DNA of 10,289 nucleotides from JANYJJ01 sp031386065 (GCA_031386065.1 JANNBZ010000046.1:1-10289), one strand, 5' to 3'. Positions 1-6,105 are shown, counted from the stretch's first letter. Notes: a model not told the origin generated them from the sequence alone. Translations and numbers: made by a program.

Positions 1-1
1 G

Positions 2-196
2 CCGGTGTGGCTGGACACCACCGAGCCGCTAAACACCACCCCGCTGCGCCGCGCCGTGATGGCGCAAGACACCGGCAGCGCCATCACCGGGGCAGTGCGG
101 GCCGACTTCTTCTGGGGCTGGGGCGACGCCGCGCTGGCGCAAGCCGGGCGAATGAAGCAGCCGTTGAGACTTTGGGTGTTGTGGCCGAAGCCGTGA
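2..196 (+). CDS. mltA: Membrane-bound lytic murein transglycosylase A, C-terminal part (5' end outside window)
   Basis: This reading frame is open at the left edge and encodes the last 64 residues of the protein. The sequence carries the C-terminal 3D-type domain of the MltA family: a proline-led 'WLDTTEP' strand, then 'AQDTGSAITGAVRADFFWGWG', and a final 'AGRMKQP...LWVLWPKP'. In MltA the aspartate of the AQDTG motif is the catalytic acid that cleaves the MurNAc-GlcNAc bond to leave a 1,6-anhydro end; here its codon is at 68-70. The enzyme acts on peptidoglycan in the periplasm, usually as an outer-membrane lipoprotein, but the signal peptide lies outside the window. The gene is convergent with the minus-strand islet that begins just downstream. 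No strong terminator hairpin is visible after the stop codon. Confidence 0.9.
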   Translation, partial: PVWLDTTEPLNTTPLRRAVMAQDTGSAITGAVRADFFWGWGDAALAQAGRMKQPLRLWVLWPKP

Positions 197-245
197 GGGG
201 GCGCATCGCCTCGATGCAAGGGTTGGGCGTGTTCTTCGCCAAGCG

Positions 246-419
246 CTACTTGCCTGCGACCGCCAACACGGCCTTGGGATTTGTGCTGGCGATTGCCAGC
301 AAGGTGCGTGTGGTGCGTGCAGCACCGCTTGGCTGCTTGCCCCCCGTTGCTCGCCGCCTCGCAGCGTTCTTACCGACACGCCCAACAGTGCGGCGAACTG
401 CGACTGCGAAAGTCCCGTG
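246..419 (-). pseudogene. Decayed C-terminal fragment of an XRE-family helix-turn-helix regulator (HigA/NadS-like)
   Basis: Read on the minus strand from about 421, the sequence gives 'NTGLSQSQFAALLGVSVRTL', a typical XRE helix-turn-helix of the antitoxin-like type that normally continues with 'xxWEQGxRxPxGAA'. The tryptophan codon is lost and the frame then shifts. A second frame gives 'PSGAARTTRTLLAIASTNP' followed by 'KAVLAVAGK' and a TAG stop at 246-248, the usual C-terminus of this family. The shift lies roughly at 330-350, and an extra near-duplicate 'RT' unit is present at about 300-312. The N-terminal half and the start codon are missing: homology begins exactly where the halohydrin dehalogenase stop codon ends. 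I infer a regulator or antitoxin gene truncated by a recombination event and left to decay. No partner toxin is visible. Confidence 0.7.
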
Positions 420-1100
420 TTACCGCGCGACCCATCCGCCACACACCGGAAACACCTGGCCAACGAAACAGTTCGCTGCCTCGCTGCAAAGATAAGCGGC
501 GAACGCCGCGTCTTCATTTGCGCTGACCAGCCGACCGAGCGGCACCTCTCGCTTGAGTTTTTCCTGGAAGCGCGGATTGGCCTGAACTTCGGCGGGAAAG
601 TATGTGGGGTTCTCTACGAAGTTCTGCGCGATTGCATTCACCTGAACGTTGTGTGGCGCCACTTCAATGCCAACGGACTGGACATAGGCGAGTTGCGCAC
701 CGCGTGCGGCGCTGTAGGTAGAAGCGCGCTTTATGCCGCGCAGCGCCGAGGCACTGCCGACGACCAGAATCTTTCCAGCTCGGCGCTCGATCATTTGTGG
801 AAGCGCCGCACGGAACAACCTTGGCAGGGGATCGACGAGCGCTGCGAAAGTGTCTCGCCACTCGGACCCGGACGCCTCAGTCGCAAGAGACGTTGGAGCC
901 GAGATGGCGAGGTTCACGACCAACACATCCACTGCACCCGCCGCGTTGACCATGGCCTGTGCTGCCCCGACTTCGGCGAGCGGGTCAGTGTTGGCAATCA
1001 CAATCGCACCGTGTTGCGCAAGGACCTCACAAAGAGTCGGACCCATGAACGAGGTCGCCTGCGTGACCAGGATGCGCTTGCCTGAAAGGATCTGATTCAT
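420..1100 (-). CDS. Halohydrin dehalogenase (haloalcohol dehalogenase, HheB/D/E-like)
   Basis: A 226-residue Rossmann-fold protein that would usually be labelled an SDR oxidoreductase. The dinucleotide-binding glycine motif is replaced by T13-x4-F18-x-G20, and the catalytic residues follow S116-x12-Y129-x3-R133, with arginine where SDRs have lysine. These are the two motifs that define halohydrin dehalogenases: the first forms the halide or nucleophile pocket, the second is the Ser-Tyr-Arg triad. The C-terminal 'NPTYFPAEVQANPRFQ...VPLGRL...FVGQVFPVCGGW' also matches the family layout. Members convert vicinal haloalcohols to epoxides reversibly and without a cofactor, and can open epoxides with azide, cyanide or nitrite. 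Length is normal for the family (about 225-255). The start ATG at 1100 has an AAGG about 8 bases upstream. The stop codon abuts the HTH remnant. No epoxide hydrolase or haloacid dehalogenase gene is visible nearby, so the natural substrate is unknown. Confidence 0.85.
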   Translation of the reverse strand: MNQILSGKRILVTQATSFMGPTLCEVLAQHGAIVIANTDPLAEVGAAQAMVNAAGAVDVLVVNLAISAPTSLATEASGSEWRDTFAALVDPLPRLFRAALPQMIERRAGKILVVGSASALRGIKRASTYSAARGAQLAYVQSVGIEVAPHNVQVNAIAQNFVENPTYFPAEVQANPRFQEKLKREVPLGRLVSANEDAAFAAYLCSEAANCFVGQVFPVCGGWVAR

Positions 1101-1109
1101 GGGCAGACC

Positions 1110-1151
1110 TTACAACAGCAGGCGGGGATCGATCACGGGCAGGTAGTTCAT
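1110..1151 (-). other. 13-codon open frame directly before the halohydrin dehalogenase
   Basis: The minus strand reads ATG-MNYLPVIDPRLLL-TAA, with an in-frame TAA only three codons before the ATG. The stop lies 9 bases before the ATG of the dehalogenase, and its TAAGG overlaps the likely ribosome binding site of that gene. It may be the preserved tail of a gene that once preceded the dehalogenase in an operon, or a translated leader that couples to it. It may also be chance; there is no clear Shine-Dalgarno signal for its own start. Confidence 0.2.
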
Positions 1152-1192
1152 GACGCCTTAGTCGGGAGGGTCGTGGCAGCTCGCATCGCCGC

Positions 1193-1217
1193 ATTGCCGG
1201 GGTCAATTGCCGGGGTC
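1193..1217. repeat. Tandem 12-bp direct repeat
   Basis: Two exact copies of ATTGCCGGGGTC (1193-1204 and 1206-1217) are separated by one base, giving a 13-bp period. They lie in the 193-bp gap between the dehalogenase start and the ClpP-like stop. Probably a replication-slippage duplication; no binding function is evident. Confidence 0.6.
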
Positions 1218-1256
1218 TTGCGTCTTGATGACAACAAGCAACACCGGGCCCTCGCG

Positions 1257-1276
1257 CCCCTGTTGACTAAACGGGG
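1257..1276 (-). terminator. Possible weak terminator hairpin after the ClpP-like gene
   Basis: A CCCC-(T)-GTT / AAC-GGGG stem with one bulged base and a five-base loop lies about 18 bases beyond the stop of the minus-strand ClpP-like gene. There is no T-tract after it, so intrinsic termination is doubtful. It could simply stabilise the transcript end. Confidence 0.25.
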
Positions 1277-1293
1277 AAGTCCTTCAAAGGGTC

Positions 1294-1845
1294 TCACAGG
1301 CTGTACATCGGACCTGCCGGTGTGAATGAGCCAAGGCCATGTGATATTCCGACATCAATGGCCGTATTGGCATCCAGCGTTAGATCGCACCCTGAGAAAA
1401 ATACGTTCCAATGTGTTTGGGTGAGGTTTGAGGATGACCTAAGTACTGCCTCAGTCCTTGCATCTTCGATTTGCAAACCGTCAACGATTGTTTGAATATG
1501 AGGTAATGCCCATGTGTTGACAGGTGCTGGCTTCGATCTGTGAATTAGAAAAGAGCCATTGGAACAAACATATCTTTTTCTAGCTCCGAGGTAGGCCGAA
1601 AGAGAAGCGCTACCTATGTGCCCCCCATTGTAAGCAACAACCTCGACTGGGAACGATTTAAAGAACTCGTAGAGAAATATCCCCTCATTAATTGTGCCAC
1701 CAGGAGACTGGATCAATGTATGTATTCTGGTCACGTTGTCGCTTGCAGCATTCACCAGCAACTGTGCGAATGATCTCGCAAGTTGGATATCGAGCACGCC
1801 AACCCATGTGACCCAGATTTCCTTTGTGGCGACGTACTCAGTCAT
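1294..1845 (-). CDS. Orphan ClpP-like serine protease domain protein
   Basis: A 183-residue protein with the ClpP/crotonase-like protease core. 'LIQSPGGTINEGIFLYEFF' matches the ClpP oxyanion-hole strand, 'YNGGHIGSASLSAYLGA' the nucleophile elbow with S79, and 'GSFLIHR' carries H102. 'GCDLTLDANTAIDVGI' places D154 where ClpP has its catalytic aspartate before the 'A..(Y)GLID' segment. Spacings S-H of 23 and H-D of 52 are close to E. coli ClpP (25 and 49), so the triad looks complete. It lacks the long N-terminal loops and the identity expected of housekeeping ClpP. No Clp ATPase gene is adjacent. Its base composition is clearly lower in GC than the flanking genes, which suggests horizontal acquisition. 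Substrate and partner are unknown; it could act alone as a small peptidase or as a regulatory homologue. The start ATG has only a weak AAGAA upstream. Confidence 0.75.
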   Translation of the reverse strand: MTEYVATKEIWVTWVGVLDIQLARSFAQLLVNAASDNVTRIHTLIQSPGGTINEGIFLYEFFKSFPVEVVAYNGGHIGSASLSAYLGARKRYVCSNGSFLIHRSKPAPVNTWALPHIQTIVDGLQIEDARTEAVLRSSSNLTQTHWNVFFSGCDLTLDANTAIDVGISHGLGSFTPAGPMYSL

Positions 1846-1869
1846 ATTTCTTGACGGTAATAAATGACA

Positions 1870-1910
1870 TGAGCGTCCGGCCGGAGGCCGGTCCGCTCAA
1901 AGGGCTAGGC
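1870..1910 (-). other. Strong hairpin with attC-like left half, between excalibur and ClpP-like genes
   Basis: The arms TGAGCG...CCGGCC and GGCCGG...CGCTCA (1870-1899) pair almost fully around a three-base loop, with one bulge. On the minus strand this is preceded by GCCTAGC (1910-1904), one base off the integron R'' core RYYYAAC, and then by CCTT and TGAGCGG, which resembles the left half of many environmental attC sites. The expected right core GTTRRRY is not found before the ClpP-like start. It lies 30 bases after the excalibur stop, so it could also act as that gene's transcript end, although no T-run follows. Confidence 0.35.
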
Positions 1911-1940
1911 GGCACGTTCACGCGCGGCGATGCCTTGGCG

Positions 1941-2336
1941 CTAGCGAGCACACCACTGCTTCTCGCAAGGGATTCCATTCCCGTCGCCGTCCATCTTTGC
2001 ACCGGGGCAGTTGGCGAGAAAGTACCTTGCTTCGGCACATGACTTCATTTGTGAGCAGTACTGTCGCCCGTCGCAGCTGAAGCCGCTGGAAACCTTCGGC
2101 GCCGCAGGAGCAATCTTATCGGGGGCTGATGCAGCCGCCACCGCACGTCGCCTCTTCTCCTCGGCGTTCAGTTCTTGAATGGTCGAAGGTTTTCGAACTT
2201 GATCAGATGGACAGGGGCCCTGCTGATAGGTGACTGTTCCGTTAACCACGCACTTGTTCGATGGCGCAGCCACTACTCCAGAGGCTGCGAGCACAAGACT
2301 AGCAACCAGGGTGAGGATAAATGAGGTTTTACGCAT
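1941..2336 (-). CDS. Small secreted protein with DUF4124-like N-terminus and excalibur calcium-binding domain
   Basis: A 131-residue protein. Residues 1-24 form a Sec signal peptide (MRKTS, then a long hydrophobic stretch ending VVAA), with cleavage expected near A23/A24. Residues 27-50 ('NKCVVNGTVTYQQGPCP') look like the DUF4124 type of small envelope proteins. A basic, alanine- and proline-rich linker follows at 58-82. Residues 86-129 are a classic excalibur domain: several cysteines (C88, C94, C100, C110, C124, C129) and the EF-hand-like loop 'DGDGNGIPCE' at 116-125. Excalibur domains bind calcium outside the cytoplasm and often accompany nucleases or adhesins. Here no enzyme domain is attached, so the role is open. 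The gene is flanked by inverted TAGGCGGCA sequences, and the TAG stop lies 30 bases before an attC-like hairpin. No good Shine-Dalgarno is visible. Confidence 0.8.
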   Translation of the reverse strand: MRKTSFILTLVASLVLAASGVVAAPSNKCVVNGTVTYQQGPCPSDQVRKPSTIQELNAEEKRRRAVAAASAPDKIAPAAPKVSSGFSCDGRQYCSQMKSCAEARYFLANCPGAKMDGDGNGIPCEKQWCAR

Positions 2337-2630
2337 AGTCGTGTGTATGTGAAGGTGACGCGATAGTGTGTGACTGGATGTGGGTTGCGTTGCCGCCTAA
2401 CCCAATATCTGGCGCAAATCTGCGCTCATAACCAGGATAGCAGCGCAAGACTGCGCTCTTATCCGGATATGGGCGCTGTCGACCTGTAGAGATGGCACCT
2501 GTCGTTCCCCCTAAAAATTGAATCTACAAGCCGGTACACGTGTCGACGCCCATTCGTTCAAGCTACGAGACAGTCCAGGTTTCACTTCGTTCTAAAACCC
2601 GTCCGACCTGTCCGCGCGACACACAACCGA
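2337..2630. other. Intergenic stretch of 294 bases with palindromic repeats, no gene seen
   Basis: The stretch between the excalibur start and the broken antitoxin has no coding frame with recognisable similarity on either strand. It holds a GTTAGGC core (minus strand, 2401-2395), the tandem palindromic repeats at 2402-2475, and about 150 bases (2476-2630) in which I see no structure. Confidence 0.5.
2402..2475. repeat. Tandem 31-bp repeat of small palindromes inside a larger imperfect inverted repeat
   Basis: Two copies of a 27-28-bp unit, at 2412-2439 and 2443-2469, share GCGCA-(4 nt)-TGCGCTC followed by an 'ATAACCAGGATA / TTATCCGGATA' tail, with a period of 31. Each unit contains a perfect 5-bp stem (GCGCA/TGCGC) with a four-base loop (AATC, AGAC). 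A partial third copy begins before 2412. The outer flanks CCAATATCTGG and CCGGATATGG are themselves inverted, so the block can fold as one long imperfect palindrome centred near 2437. It could be a mobile palindromic repeat, a binding array or a decayed recombination site. Confidence 0.55.
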
Positions 2631-2948
2631 CTACGCCGCCTCGGCGTGCAGCCTGACCCCGAGCGCCCTCGCGACCTTCAGCACGGTCGCGAAGGAAGGG
2701 TTGCCTTCTGCGCTGAGTGCCCGATAGAGACTCTCGCGACTCAGCCTGCGTCTTTGGCAACCTGGGTCATTCCTTTCGCGCGGGCGATGTCACCCAGCGC
2801 TCTTACAAACCCTGCCGCGTCGTCCGGGGCCTTTTTGGAACCAGGCGTCCAGATAAGCAGCGATTTCCTCTGGCGTACGAAGATGCTCCGCAACGTCGTA
2901 CGGAGTCGTCCTCGTTTCAATCGCCTTCTTCAGTTTGGTGTTTGTCAT
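2631..2948 (-). pseudogene. Addiction-module antidote protein, HI1420/HigA-like, with two compensating frameshifts
   Basis: The minus-strand ATG at 2948 opens 'MTNTKLKKAIETRTTPYDVA' and continues 'EHLRTPEEIAAYLDAWFQK', the N-terminus of the HI1420-type antitoxins. The frame then breaks at an A5 run (plus-strand T5 at 2832-2836), consistent with one extra A. In the shifted frame it goes on as 'APDDAAGFVRALGDIARAKG', then 'MTQVAKDAG'. A second break near 2744, consistent with one missing base, restores 'LSRESLYRALSAEGNPSFAT', then 'VLKVARALGVRLHAEAA' and a TAG stop at 2631. The two errors cancel, so the reconstructed length (105 residues) and the HTH (about 65-95) are normal. Either the gene is dead, or these are single-base sequence errors in an intact gene. 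The usual partner, a HI1419/Gp49-like RelE-superfamily toxin, normally precedes it but is not seen in the bases upstream. Confidence 0.75.
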
Positions 2949-3234
2949 GGCGAACCCACTCGAATCAGAATTCGCGCCGCGCCGACCCGATCTTTCCAAC
3001 GATTCGGTCCCATCACGACAGCCGCCTGTGTTCTCAATGCGCATCGGCTGATCGTAGCGGGGGCAGCACCAAACGCCAGTCCTGAATGCATCGCAGCCGT
3101 CGCCGGCTCGCACGTTTCCGGCCCTCCGCCTGAACCAAACCCCACCCAAACCACTCGCACCCATCCAGCTGAAAGAATGCGTCTTGCGGCGCGACACAGC
3201 CAAACAGACCCGCCCAACCCCCCGAGGCTCCACC
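2949..3234. other. Intergenic stretch of 286 bases between divergent antitoxin remnant and msrB
   Basis: No supported coding frame was found. I looked specifically for a HI1419-type toxin upstream of the antitoxin and for a tRNA, and found neither. The msrB promoter must lie here, but I cannot pick a convincing -35/-10 pair. The last bases carry the msrB Shine-Dalgarno (GAGG, 3224-3227). Confidence 0.5.
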
Positions 3235-3717
3235 ATGACCCGACGACCCCTGCTTGCCGTGCTTTGCGCCCTGGGCCTTGCGCCTAAGGCGTCATTGGCA
3301 CAAGGCACCGATGCCAAGCCCAAGATCGAACCGCTGACCCTGCCCGACGCCGAATGGAAGAAGCGGTTGACGCCGGCGCAGTACGACGTGCTGCGCCACG
3401 AAGGCACCGAGCGCGCCGGCACCAGCCCGCTGAACAACGAGAAGCGCAAGGGCCGCTATGTGTGCGCGGGTTGCGAGTTGCCGCTGTTCACGTCGGACAT
3501 GAAGTTCGACAGCGGCACTGGCTGGCCCAGCTTCTTCACCACACTGCCCGATGCGTTCATCAGCAGCACCGATTTCAAGCTGATCCTGCCGCGCACCGAA
3601 TACCACTGCGCGCGCTGCGGCGGCCACCACGGCCATGTGTTCAACGACGGGCCGAAGCCGACCGGCAAACGCTATTGCAACAACGGTGTGGCGTTGAAAT
3701 TTGAGAACGCGGTATGA
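3235..3717 (+). CDS. msrB: Peptide methionine-(R)-S-oxide reductase, exported
   Basis: A 160-residue MsrB that reduces the R epimer of protein methionine sulfoxide. The start at 3235 is chosen because GAGG lies seven bases before it and the protein then begins with a clean signal peptide (TRR, hydrophobic core, ...ASLA-Q at about 22/23); the TRRPLL start could also be read as a Tat signal. The mature domain has both zinc CxxC pairs (C77/C80 and C125/C128), the 'FDSGTGWPSF' substrate motif at 91-100, 'HHGHVF' at 131-136, and catalytic C148 in 'RYCNN'. The usual serine after RYCxN is glycine here. Its stop codon overlaps the msrA start (ATGA), so the two are translationally coupled and work on both epimers in the periplasm. 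Reducing power must come from an exported thioredoxin-like partner not in this window. Confidence 0.93.
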   Translation: MTRRPLLAVLCALGLAPKASLAQGTDAKPKIEPLTLPDAEWKKRLTPAQYDVLRHEGTERAGTSPLNNEKRKGRYVCAGCELPLFTSDMKFDSGTGWPSFFTTLPDAFISSTDFKLILPRTEYHCARCGGHHGHVFNDGPKPTGKRYCNNGVALKFENAV

Positions 3718-4355
3718 ACAACCTGCAAGCTGTTTTGAAACTCGGTACCGCAGCCACGCTGCTTGCCATGGCTGGCTTGTGCGGCGCGCAACAACCGCCG
3801 GCAGCCAAAGCCGCAACGGCACCCACCGCCAAGGCCATCTTCGCTGGCGGCTGCTTCTGGTGTGTGGAGTCGGACTTCGACAAGCTGCCCGGCGTGCTGT
3901 CGACCACCTCGGGCTACACCGGCGGCACGGTGGCGAACCCGACCTACGAGCAGGTCTCTGGCAAGCACACCAGCCACGCCGAAGCGGTGGAGGTGGTGTT
4001 CGACCCGGCCAAGGTCAGCTACGCGCAGTTGGTGGAACACTTCTGGCGCACCATCGACCCGACCACGGCCGACCGCCAGTTCTGCGATGTCGGCTCGCCG
4101 TACCGCACCGGGATTTTCGCGGTCGACGCGGCCCAGCTTCAGGTGGCACAGGCCTCGCGCGCGGCGCTTGAAAAGTCGAAGCCGTTCAAGGAAGCGATCG
4201 TGACCGAGGTGGTGAAGGCCGGAGCCTTCTACCCGGCCGAGGGCTACCACCAGGACTACTACCTGAAGAACCCGGTGCGCTACCAGTACTACCGCACCAG
4301 CTGCGGGCGCGATGCGCGGCTGAAGCAGTTGTGGGGGAACCAGGCCGCTCATTGA
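3714..4355 (+). CDS. msrA: Peptide methionine-(S)-S-oxide reductase, exported
   Basis: A 213-residue MsrA that reduces the S epimer of methionine sulfoxide. Residues 1-25 form a signal peptide ending 'LCGA-QQ', followed by an alanine/proline linker. The core starts at about 40 with the family signature 'GGCFWC' (catalytic C47, second C50), then 'SGYTGG' at 66-71 and 'HAEAVEVVFDP' with catalytic E90. 'YHQDYYLKNP' lies at 178-187, and a recycling cysteine C197 in 'SCGRD' near the C-terminus. The start ATG overlaps the msrB stop by four bases, so the order is msrB-msrA in one transcript. Two separate exported proteins replace the fused MsrAB found in some pathogens. It protects envelope proteins from oxidants such as hypochlorite or peroxide. 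The next gene is 59 bases downstream and looks unrelated. Confidence 0.95.
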   Translation: MNNLQAVLKLGTAATLLAMAGLCGAQQPPAAKAATAPTAKAIFAGGCFWCVESDFDKLPGVLSTTSGYTGGTVANPTYEQVSGKHTSHAEAVEVVFDPAKVSYAQLVEHFWRTIDPTTADRQFCDVGSPYRTGIFAVDAAQLQVAQASRAALEKSKPFKEAIVTEVVKAGAFYPAEGYHQDYYLKNPVRYQYYRTSCGRDARLKQLWGNQAAH

Positions 4356-4414
4356 GCCCCAGGGCGTGCAGGGGCCTGAACCGGGGCTGACGCGTCCGAT
4401 GGCGGGCTTCTTGC

Positions 4415-6100
4415 ATGAATACGCCAATGCGCGCCCCGCCTGCTGCCAATCCGGCCACCAGCTCGCCCGCCACCCCCGTGGCCGACCCGCCTTGGCGGGC
4501 CCAGGAACTGTTGCTGATGAGCGAGGTGATGCGCCTGGTCGGGCAAAGCCTGGCGCCCGAGGTGGTGCTGCGCGAGATGCTGCACCTGCTGTCGGAGCTG
4601 CTGGGCCTGAACCGCGGGCGCGTGGTGCTGGCCGATGCGGTGGACGCTGACGACGGCGGCGCGGCCCGGCATGCGCCGCCCGGCCCGTCGTCTATCCGCT
4701 ACGCCTACGGCCTGACACGCGCCGAGATGGCACGCGGGCGCTATGCCGCCGGCGAGGGCATCACCGGCGCGGTGCTGGCCACCGGCCAGGCCATGATCGT
4801 GCAGGACATCGACGCCGAGCCGCGCTTTCTGGCGCGCGCCGTGGAACGCAGCCAGTTGCCGCAGGAAACAGTGGCCTTCATCGCGCTGCCGATCGAGGTG
4901 AATCGGCGCACCGTCGGCGTGCTCGGCGTGCACCGCATTCGGCGCCGGCATCGCCTGCTGAACGACGATGTGGCGGTGCTGAAGATCCTGGCCACGCTGG
5001 CCGGCCAGATGCTGCAGCTGCGCTCGCTGGTGGAGGAAAAAACCCGCGCCCTGGAAGCCCGCAACGCGCTGCTGACGCGTGCGCTCGAATCGGCGGCGGC
5101 GCGCTACGGAATCATCGGCACCTCGCCGCGCCTGCTGCAGGCGCTGGGCGAACTGGAGCGCGTTTCGCACGCGTCGGCCAGCGTGCTGCTGCTGGGCGAG
5201 TCGGGCACCGGCAAGGAATTGTTCGCGCGCGCGGTGCACCTGGCCAGCCCAAGGCGCGACGCACCGTTCATCAAGGTGAACTGCGCGGCGATTCCCGAGA
5301 CGTTGTTCGAGTCGGAGCTGTTCGGCCACGAGCGCGGTGCCTTCACCGGGGCGCAGGTAGCACGCGCCGGCTGGTTCGAGCAGGCCGACCGAGGCACCAT
5401 CTTTTTGGACGAGATCGGCGAGCTGCCGCTGCAGATGCAGGCCAAGCTGCTGCGCACCCTGCAAGAGGGCAGCATCGTGCGGCTCGGCGGCAAGCGCGAG
5501 GTGTCTGTCAACGTGCGGCTGGTGGCGGCCACCAACCGCGACCTCGAAGCCGAGGTCGAGCGCGGGCTGTTCCGGCGCGACCTGTTCTACCGCCTGAACG
5601 TGATCCCGATCCGCTTGCCGTCGCTGGCCGAACGGCGCGAAGACATTCGGCCGATTGCGCTGCACTTCCTGAACCGCACCAACCAGGCCAACCAGCGCAA
5701 TGTGAACTTGTCGCCGGCCGCTCTTGACGCGCTGGAAGCACAGCCCTGGCCGGGCAATATCCGCGAGCTGGCCAACGTGATCGAGCGCGTCGTGCTGCTG
5801 GCAGACGGCAGCGTGATTTCGCAGGCCGAGGTCGAGCGCTTTCTGCCGGCCGGCGCCGCCACGGCATTGGCCTTGAAACCCGCCGCCGCACTGCCACGCG
5901 ATGCGACGCCGTCCGGCGATTCTTCCGCGCCGATCATTCGCGAGTACCGCGAGCTGCATTCGCACAGCGCGCAGGAGCTGCGGCAGGCAATGGCCCGGCA
6001 TGGCGGCAACCAGTCGCGCGCAGCGCAGTCGCTGGGCATGACACCGCGCCAGTTCGGCTACCGCTGGCGCCGGCTTTCAGACACGGCGGCGTCAGCCTGA
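4415..6100 (+). CDS. Sigma-54-dependent activator, GAF-AAA+-Fis (NifA-type architecture)
   Basis: A 561-residue enhancer-binding protein. Residues about 45-200 are a GAF sensor domain, followed by a short helical linker (200-225). The AAA+ module carries Walker A 'GESGTGKE' (261-268), the sigma-54 contact loop 'GAFTGA' (308-313), Walker B 'TIFLDEIGEL' with D332/E333, 'AATNRD' sensor I (371-376) and 'PGNIRELAN' (446-454). After a proline/alanine linker, a Fis-type HTH fills 518-550; its 'LGMTPRQFGYR' is close to the NifA HTH. There is no receiver domain and no cysteine cluster of the oxygen-sensing rhizobial kind, so activity is likely set by a small ligand or redox signal at the GAF domain. 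The first ATG is taken, though its Shine-Dalgarno is weak; 4517 is an alternative. No nif gene is nearby. The palindrome after its stop and the -24/-12 promoter beyond indicate that it controls the downstream operon. Confidence 0.92.
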   Translation: MNTPMRAPPAANPATSSPATPVADPPWRAQELLLMSEVMRLVGQSLAPEVVLREMLHLLSELLGLNRGRVVLADAVDADDGGAARHAPPGPSSIRYAYGLTRAEMARGRYAAGEGITGAVLATGQAMIVQDIDAEPRFLARAVERSQLPQETVAFIALPIEVNRRTVGVLGVHRIRRRHRLLNDDVAVLKILATLAGQMLQLRSLVEEKTRALEARNALLTRALESAAARYGIIGTSPRLLQALGELERVSHASASVLLLGESGTGKELFARAVHLASPRRDAPFIKVNCAAIPETLFESELFGHERGAFTGAQVARAGWFEQADRGTIFLDEIGELPLQMQAKLLRTLQEGSIVRLGGKREVSVNVRLVAATNRDLEAEVERGLFRRDLFYRLNVIPIRLPSLAERREDIRPIALHFLNRTNQANQRNVNLSPAALDALEAQPWPGNIRELANVIERVVLLADGSVISQAEVERFLPAGAATALALKPAAALPRDATPSGDSSAPIIREYRELHSHSAQELRQAMARHGGNQSRAAQSLGMTPRQFGYRWRRLSDTAASA

Positions 6101-6105
6101 CGGGG

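Noticed and set aside
417..1085. 222-codon plus-strand open frame opposite the dehalogenase
   Set aside because: It has no family features, while the minus strand carries exact halohydrin dehalogenase motifs.
2402..2475. CRISPR array
   Set aside because: There are only about two and a half diverged copies with three-base gaps and no spacers or cas genes.
2949..3234. Toxin gene upstream of the antitoxin remnant
   Set aside because: No frame on the minus strand shows a RelE/HigB-like pattern; the in-frame extension upstream of the antitoxin ATG is unstructured.
3184..3234. Upstream alternative start of msrB at 3184
   Set aside because: It would put 17 polar residues before the signal peptide, and the Shine-Dalgarno lies directly before the ATG at 3235.
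3672..4427. 251-codon minus-strand open frame opposite msrA
   Set aside because: It is a shadow frame; msrA is unambiguous on the plus strand.
4349..6001. 550-codon open frame on the minus strand opposite the sigma-54 activator
   Set aside because: It is a low-complexity, Q/H/R/A-rich antisense shadow with no recognisable motif; the plus-strand frame has a complete set of enhancer-binding-protein motifs.
4415..6100. Calling the activator NifA and the region a nitrogen-fixation locus
   Set aside because: Only the architecture and HTH resemble NifA. There are no nif structural or assembly genes, and the enhancer palindrome is not the NifA site.
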